A stretch of 64,000 nt of DNA from Streptomyces sp. S4.7 (GTDB taxonomy: Bacteria > Actinomycetota > Actinomycetes > Streptomycetales > Streptomycetaceae). Below, piece by piece: positions 60,036-64,000 of the stretch. The position numbers and the translations under genes were made by a program. The notes beneath the pieces are model-generated. The model did not search any database, was not told the DNA's origin, and was given only the letters and a program-made list of their open reading frames with translations. The DNA lies in the NCBI RefSeq assembly GCF_010384365.1, contig NZ_CP048397.1, positions 7,197,683-7,261,682 of the forward strand. Direction: 5' to 3'. Position 1 is the stretch's first letter. The number at the start of each line of letters is the position of its first letter.

Positions 60036-60803
60036 ATGAGTGATGATCTGACCGGCAAGGCGGCTCTGGTGACGGGGGCGTCGCGCGGTATCGGGCAGGC
60101 GATCGCGGCCCGGCTGGCGGCGAAGGGGGCGACTGTCGTCGTGCACTTCGGGACGGACAAGGACGGTGCGACGGCGACGGTCGAGGCGATCGAACGCGAT
60201 GGCGGAACCGCGTTCGCCGTGCGGGCGGAGCTGGGCGTGGACGACGACGTCGGGACGCTCTTCGCGGGAGTCGAGGCGGGCCTCGCCGGTCGACCGCTCG
60301 ACATCCTCGTGAACAACGCGGCGGCCGTGCCCGCGGGCCGGCTGGGAGTCACGACGCGGGCGGAGTTCGACCACCTCTTCGCGGTGAACGTGCGGGCGCC
60401 CTACTTCATCATCCAGCGAGCGTTACCCCTGCTCCGCGACGGTGGCCGCATCATCACGCTCTCGTCCGTGGCGACCCGGATGGCCAACGCCACGCAGACG
60501 TCCTTCGCCATGACGAAGGGCGCGGTCGAGACGATGAGCATGACGTTGGCCAACGAGCTGGGGGTCCGGGGGATCACGGTGAACGCGGTCGCTCCCGGCG
60601 CCACCCTGACGGCGACGAACGGATCGTCCTTCGACGGGCCGGGCGTGCCCGAACTCATCACGGGACTGACGGCGCTCGGCCGGCTGGGCGGACCCGATGA
60701 CGTGGCCGACGTGGTCACGTTCCTCGCCTCCGACGCCGCACGCTGGATCACCGGCCAGGTCATCGACGCGACGGGCGGGCTGTTCCTCGGCCCCCGCGTC
60801 TGA
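60036..60803 (+). CDS. Short-chain dehydrogenase/reductase with Phe in place of the catalytic Tyr
   Basis: 255 residues of the classical SDR fold. GASRGIGQAIA (cofactor), NNAA, the catalytic Ser in LSSVATRM, then TSFAMTKGA where the normal Y-x-x-x-K reads F-A-M-T-K at the correct spacing after the Ser (codon TTC at 60504-60506). The C-terminal WITGQVIDATGG is normal. Without the Tyr, ordinary hydride transfer chemistry should be poor. ATG 60036 is 18 bases after the last TetR operator. Confidence 0.88.
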   Translation: MSDDLTGKAALVTGASRGIGQAIAARLAAKGATVVVHFGTDKDGATATVEAIERDGGTAFAVRAELGVDDDVGTLFAGVEAGLAGRPLDILVNNAAAVPAGRLGVTTRAEFDHLFAVNVRAPYFIIQRALPLLRDGGRIITLSSVATRMANATQTSFAMTKGAVETMSMTLANELGVRGITVNAVAPGATLTATNGSSFDGPGVPELITGLTALGRLGGPDDVADVVTFLASDAARWITGQVIDATGGLFLGPRV

Positions 60804-60833
60804 CCGGGGGCGGCCGGGCGGACCGCGCCGGGG

Positions 60834-61688
60834 TCAGTTCGGCGCGGTCGCGGTCAACTCCCGTTCGGCGAAGGCGCGGAAGGTGCCCGGCGGGCGGCCG
60901 GTCAGGCGGTGGACCGTGTCGGTGGTGCGGTCCTCGGACCCCTCGGCGATCGCGCGGTCGAGGCCGGCGAGCAGCGCGGCGAACTCGACGGGCATCGAGG
61001 ACGCCAGGTGGTCGCGCATCTGCTCGTACGTCAGCTGTCGGTGGGTGACGGTCCGGCCCGTGACCTCGGTGACGACGGCCGCGATGTCGCCGTAACTCAG
61101 CGGCCGCGGGCCGGTGATGACCAGATCGGTGTTCGGGGGTCGGTCGTCGGTCAGCGCGTGTACGGCCACGGCGGCGATGTCGTCCGCGTCGACGAACGCC
61201 ACCCGGCCCGCGCCGGTGGCCGTCGACACGGTCCCGTCCGCCCGGATGCTCTGTGCGTGCGGGTGGCCGCCGGTGAAGTTCTGCATGAACCACGAGGGCC
61301 GCAGCACCGCCCATTCGTCGAACAGGCCGGGCAGGGCCTCGTGGATCTGTCCCGTGGCCGGGCCGCCGGCGGGGATCGCCGACGAGCTGAGCAGCACCGC
61401 GCGGCGCACACCGGCCGTACGGGCCCGCTCCAGGAAGGGCAGCATGACGGCGGCCGGGTCCGAGGAGCCGATCGGCGGCAGGAGATAGACCCGGTCCGTG
61501 CCGCTCAGTGCCTCGTCGAACGTCGTGGGGTCGGCCCAGTCGAAGCGGACGGACCGCGCGCCGGCCACGGTGGCCGCGCGTCGGCCGGCGGCCCTGACGC
61601 GGTGCCCGCCCGCGGCGAGCCGGGAGGCGACGCGGCTGCCGGTGGTCCCGGTGGCCCCGAGGACCAGGGTCGTGCCGTGAGTGGTCAT
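60834..61688 (-). CDS. NmrA-like NAD(P)-binding protein
   Basis: 284 residues. LVLGATGTTGSRVASRLAAGGHRVRAAGRR is the cofactor loop, then VRFDWADPTTFDEALSGTDRVYLLPP, RRAVLLSSSAIPAGG, VLRPSWFMQNF and FVDADDIAAVAVHAL. This is the group of QorB/NmrA-type quinone reductases and redox sensors, without a strong catalytic Tyr. It starts seven bases after the NTF2-like gene and is co-transcribed with it. Confidence 0.87.
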   Translation of the reverse strand: MTTHGTTLVLGATGTTGSRVASRLAAGGHRVRAAGRRAATVAGARSVRFDWADPTTFDEALSGTDRVYLLPPIGSSDPAAVMLPFLERARTAGVRRAVLLSSSAIPAGGPATGQIHEALPGLFDEWAVLRPSWFMQNFTGGHPHAQSIRADGTVSTATGAGRVAFVDADDIAAVAVHALTDDRPPNTDLVITGPRPLSYGDIAAVVTEVTGRTVTHRQLTYEQMRDHLASSMPVEFAALLAGLDRAIAEGSEDRTTDTVHRLTGRPPGTFRAFAERELTATAPN

Positions 61689-61695
61689 CAGTGCT

Positions 61696-62130
61696 TCAGC
61701 TCTTCCTCGTGAAGTCGCTCGCGGGGTCCTGGAGGGCGAGGGGGTTCCAGTAGTCGCGGTAGTGGGTGATGAGGCCGTTCCTGAAGGTCACCACGGCGAT
61801 GTAGGTCATGTCGAAGGGACTGCCGGTCTTCACCAGACGGCCCACCCCGCGCATCTCGACCACGATGGTCTCCGCGGCCGTCGTCCGGTGGATCTCCACG
61901 GAGGGGAAGTCGTGGAGGTCGATGAAGTCGGGGTATCCGCGCATGTAGTCGCCGACCGCCGCCTTGCCCTCCAGCCGCTTCGGCCGGCCCTCGGGCGCGA
62001 ACGGGAACTCGAACACTCCGTCGTCGTCCCAGAGGTCGACCCAGGCGGGGATGTCCTTGTCCAGCAGCAGCCGCAGACCGTGGCGGTACAGGTCCGCCGG
62101 GGCCGTGTCCTTGCTCGTGTTCGTGGGCAT
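61696..62130 (-). CDS. NTF2/SnoaL-like protein
   Basis: 144 residues with an NTF2-like cone fold: LYRHGLRLLLDKDIPAWVDLWDDDGVFEFPFAPEGRPKRLEGKAAVGDYMRGYPDFI, then IVVEMRGVGRLVKTGSPFDMTYIAVVTFRNGLITHYRDYWNPLAL. Isomerase-, lyase- or carrier-type functions occur in this fold; the substrate is unknown. The start at 62130 has GGACGGAG. The gene lies under the control region shared with a TetR regulator. Confidence 0.88.
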   Translation of the reverse strand: MPTNTSKDTAPADLYRHGLRLLLDKDIPAWVDLWDDDGVFEFPFAPEGRPKRLEGKAAVGDYMRGYPDFIDLHDFPSVEIHRTTAAETIVVEMRGVGRLVKTGSPFDMTYIAVVTFRNGLITHYRDYWNPLALQDPASDFTRKS

Positions 62131-62152
62131 GAGCACTCCGTCCAGTACGATA

Positions 62153-62199
62153 CGGACCGTGGGTCCGCTTCCCTTCGAACAATACGGACCCAAGGTCCG
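62153..62199. promoter_or_regulatory. Two CGGACC-N3-GGTCCG palindromes, TetR operators
   Basis: Perfect 15-bp palindromes at 62153-62167 and 62185-62199, starting 32 bases apart (about three turns), in the divergent promoter between the NTF2-like/NmrA operon and the TetR gene. Confidence 0.88.
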
Positions 62200-62220
62200 T
62201 TTCGCAACCGGAGGAACCTC

Positions 62221-62811
62221 ATGACCGAGCGCAAGCCCCGCAAGGACGCGGCCCGCAACCGTGCCGCCGTCCTCGCGGCGGCCGACGACCTCTTCGCCCG
62301 CGGCGCGAGCCCCGAGTCCGTCACCATGGCCGACATCGCCGTGGCGGCAAACGTCGGCAAGGCGACCCTCTTCCGTGCCTTCGGAGACCGCACCGGCCTG
62401 ATCCAGACGCTGTACCGAGCGCGCCTCGAACCGATCAGGGAGGCCGTCGAGGAGGGGCCGCCGCCGCTGGGACCCGGCACCCCGCCGCTCCAGCGAGTAC
62501 CCGCCCTGCTCGACGCCGTGCTCTGCTTCAAGCTGGACAACCGTCATCTCGCCCTGGCGCTGGAGGAGACGGGCAGCGACAGCCCCTACCGGGCCGAGCA
62601 CTACCGGCGGTGGCACGGCACGCTCCGAGCCGTACTCGAACAGATCCCCGGTCTCACCGACGGCGCCTTCACCGCCCACGCGCTGCTCGCCGCCACCCGT
62701 GCCGACCTTGTCGAACACCTCGTCGGCGAGCGCATGCCGCGTGAGCGGATGAGGGCGGACCTGGCGGCCTTCACCGCCAGGGTCCTGGGCGGCGGCCCAG
62801 CCTCTGTCTGA
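62221..62811 (+). CDS. TetR-family regulator
   Basis: 196 residues. The helix-turn-helix is VLAAADDLFARGASPESVTMADIAVAANVGKATLFRAFGDRTGLIQTLY; the C-terminal part is a helical effector domain. GGAGGA precedes the ATG. It probably represses itself and the divergent NTF2-like/NmrA pair through the two palindromes just upstream. Confidence 0.9.
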   Translation: MTERKPRKDAARNRAAVLAAADDLFARGASPESVTMADIAVAANVGKATLFRAFGDRTGLIQTLYRARLEPIREAVEEGPPPLGPGTPPLQRVPALLDAVLCFKLDNRHLALALEETGSDSPYRAEHYRRWHGTLRAVLEQIPGLTDGAFTAHALLAATRADLVEHLVGERMPRERMRADLAAFTARVLGGGPASV

Positions 62812-62846
62812 GCCCGGTCACATCCCCGGCCCCGGGCCGGTCGGAC

Positions 62847-63467
62847 TCAGGACCGGCCGCCGCCGAGGAGCCGTTCCATGGCGGCGGTGTCCTCGCTGAA
62901 GGAATCACGCCGACGGTGCGAGCCGCACCCCCGCACCAGCCGGGCGTAGTCGGACGCTGCTCGCGCGATGCGTTCGCCCAGGACCGCGCCGTTCGTCCGG
63001 GACCCGAAGTCGTCGGTGGCCGCGTAGACACCCCGCGACGACACGATGGCGTGCAGATACGAGAACATCGGCCGCAGGGCGTGTTCAAGGACGAGGGAGT
63101 GCCGTTCGGTGCCGCCGGTGGCGCCCATGAGGATCGGCATGTCCGACAGCGTCTCCTCGGGGAGCACGTCGAAGAACGACTTGAACAGTCCGCTGAACGA
63201 GGCGTTGAACGCGGGCGTGACCGCGATGACCCCGTCGGCGTCCGCGACCGTACCGAACGCCTCCTCCAGGGGCGGGGAGGGGAATCCGCTGAACATCGCG
63301 TCGATGATCGCGTGTCCCAGGGGGCGCAGTTCCACGAACGACGACTCGACCCTCACGCCGGCGGCGGCGAGTTCCGTACGGACCGACGCTTCGAGGCGGC
63401 CTGCGAGCATGCGCGTCGACGACGGTTCCCGCAATCCGCCGGAGATGATCGTGAGTCTGGTCGTCAC
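62847..63467 (-). CDS. NADPH-dependent FMN reductase (CE1759-like)
   Basis: 206 residues of the flavodoxin-like FMN reductase fold: LTIISGGLREPSSTRMLAGRL (phosphate loop), ADGVIAVTPAFNASFSGLFKSFFDVLP, and PILMGATGGTERHSLVLEHALRPMFSYL. It would supply reduced FMN to the luciferase-like monooxygenase encoded upstream. The GTG start at 63467 has GGGGAG; the 23 codons before it are shadow-like. Confidence 0.9.
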   Translation of the reverse strand: MTTRLTIISGGLREPSSTRMLAGRLEASVRTELAAAGVRVESSFVELRPLGHAIIDAMFSGFPSPPLEEAFGTVADADGVIAVTPAFNASFSGLFKSFFDVLPEETLSDMPILMGATGGTERHSLVLEHALRPMFSYLHAIVSSRGVYAATDDFGSRTNGAVLGERIARAASDYARLVRGCGSHRRRDSFSEDTAAMERLLGGGRS

Positions 63468-63532
63468 CGCATCCAACTCCCCACTGCCTCCACTGCGTTC
63501 AGCACGGCTGCCGGCGCCGGGCGTGCCGCCGG

Positions 63533-64000
63533 TCACGGCTGCGCCTTCGCCGCTCTCGCGTCGCGCTCCCGCAGGAGCGACTGATGCGTGGGAGCGTCCG
63601 GCGCCTCGGGGGACCTGCCGACGGCGAACTCCTTACGGAGGACCGGCACCACCTCTTCACCGAGCAGGTCCAGCTGTTCCAGCACGGTCTTGAGCGGCAG
63701 TCCCGCGTGGTCCAGGAGGAACAACTGGCGCTGGTAGTCGCCCGCGTACTCGCGAAAGCCCAGCGTCCGGTCGATCACCTGCCGGGGGGAGCCGACCGTC
63801 AGCGGTGTGAGCGAGCTGAACTCCTCCAGGGACGGCCCGTGCCCGTACACCGGCGCGTTGTCGAAGTAGGGCCGGAACTCGCGGACGGCGTCCTGGCTGT
63901 CGGGACGCATGAACACCTGCCCGCCGAGGCCGACGACGGCGGCCTCCGGTGAGCCGTGCCCGTAGTGCGCGAAGCGCTGCCGGTAGGTCTCCACCATCTT
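63533..64000 (-). CDS. Luciferase-like flavin monooxygenase (LLM class), C-terminal part
   Basis: The window cuts this gene; about 155 C-terminal residues are present. ETYRQRFAHYGHGSPEAAVVGLGGQVFMRPDSQDA and TPLTVGSPRQVIDRTLGFREYAGDYQRQLFLLDHAGLPLKTVLEQLDLLGEEVVPVLRKEF are the end of the FMN-dependent TIM-barrel family (CE1758-like). It is paired with the FMN reductase 65 bases downstream. Substrate unknown. Confidence 0.88.
   Translation of the reverse strand, partial: KMVETYRQRFAHYGHGSPEAAVVGLGGQVFMRPDSQDAVREFRPYFDNAPVYGHGPSLEEFSSLTPLTVGSPRQVIDRTLGFREYAGDYQRQLFLLDHAGLPLKTVLEQLDLLGEEVVPVLRKEFAVGRSPEAPDAPTHQSLLRERDARAAKAQP

Overview
The window is high-GC actinobacterial DNA. Gene content and order point to a Streptomyces, most probably an arm or other accessory part of the chromosome. 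The reasons are a coelichelin-type siderophore cluster, an S. coelicolor-type gas vesicle cluster, a Methyltransf_19 protein, a snapalysin, many GTG starts, four-base stop/start overlaps, and hairpin terminators without T tracts. No rRNA, tRNA, CRISPR array or intact transposase was seen. All names come from reading motifs, lengths and gene order; no database was searched.

Region by region: (1) 1-2.6 kb holds the end of a methyltransferase and a decayed alpha/beta-hydrolase/NB-ARC (STAND) gene broken by a 47-bp-period tandem duplication and further apparent frameshifts. (2) 2.65-25.7 kb is a complete coelichelin cluster, cchA to cchK, in the known order: ornithine hydroxylase and formyltransferase, ferri-siderophore ABC importer, three-module NRPS without thioesterase, heterodimeric ABC exporter, esterase and MbtH protein. 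IdeR/DmdR-type iron boxes lie in front of each transcription unit. (3) 25.77-29.1 kb appears to extend this regulon: an amidohydrolase follows cchK, and an N-acetylglutamate-synthase-like GNAT and a second acetylglutamate kinase each have a strong iron box. Coelichelin is built from three ornithines, so this looks like an iron-controlled precursor-supply module; the kinase lacks the N-terminal helix that mediates arginine inhibition in other enzymes. (4) 29.1-36.6 kb holds a Methyltransf_19 protein, a sigma-like operon, an exonuclease, metE behind a cobalamin riboswitch, and a translationally coupled CDGSH/haem-oxygenase-like pair.

(5) 36.7-44.4 kb is a gas vesicle locus (gvpO-A-F-G-Y-Z-J-L-S-K on the minus strand), bordered by an Asp23 protein, a small membrane protein and an unusual protein with 11-residue amphipathic repeats. 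(6) 44.5-49.9 kb holds small stress and membrane genes, an aldo/keto reductase pseudogene, an Rrf2 regulator with a divergent oxidoreductase, an EF-hand protein and an APH-family kinase. (7) 50.0-55.6 kb is rich in gene remnants: a K+ channel fragment, a 5'-truncated peptide ABC transporter, a TSUP permease running into an antisense dehydrogenase fragment, an enolase-superfamily fragment and a frameshifted GNAT. (8) 55.6-64 kb holds a snapalysin followed by regulator/enzyme pairs (ArsR/SRPBCC, TioE-like MerR/erythromycin esterase, TetR/SDR, TetR/NmrA-NTF2). Several of these have readable palindromic operators. The window ends in an FMN reductase next to a luciferase-like monooxygenase.
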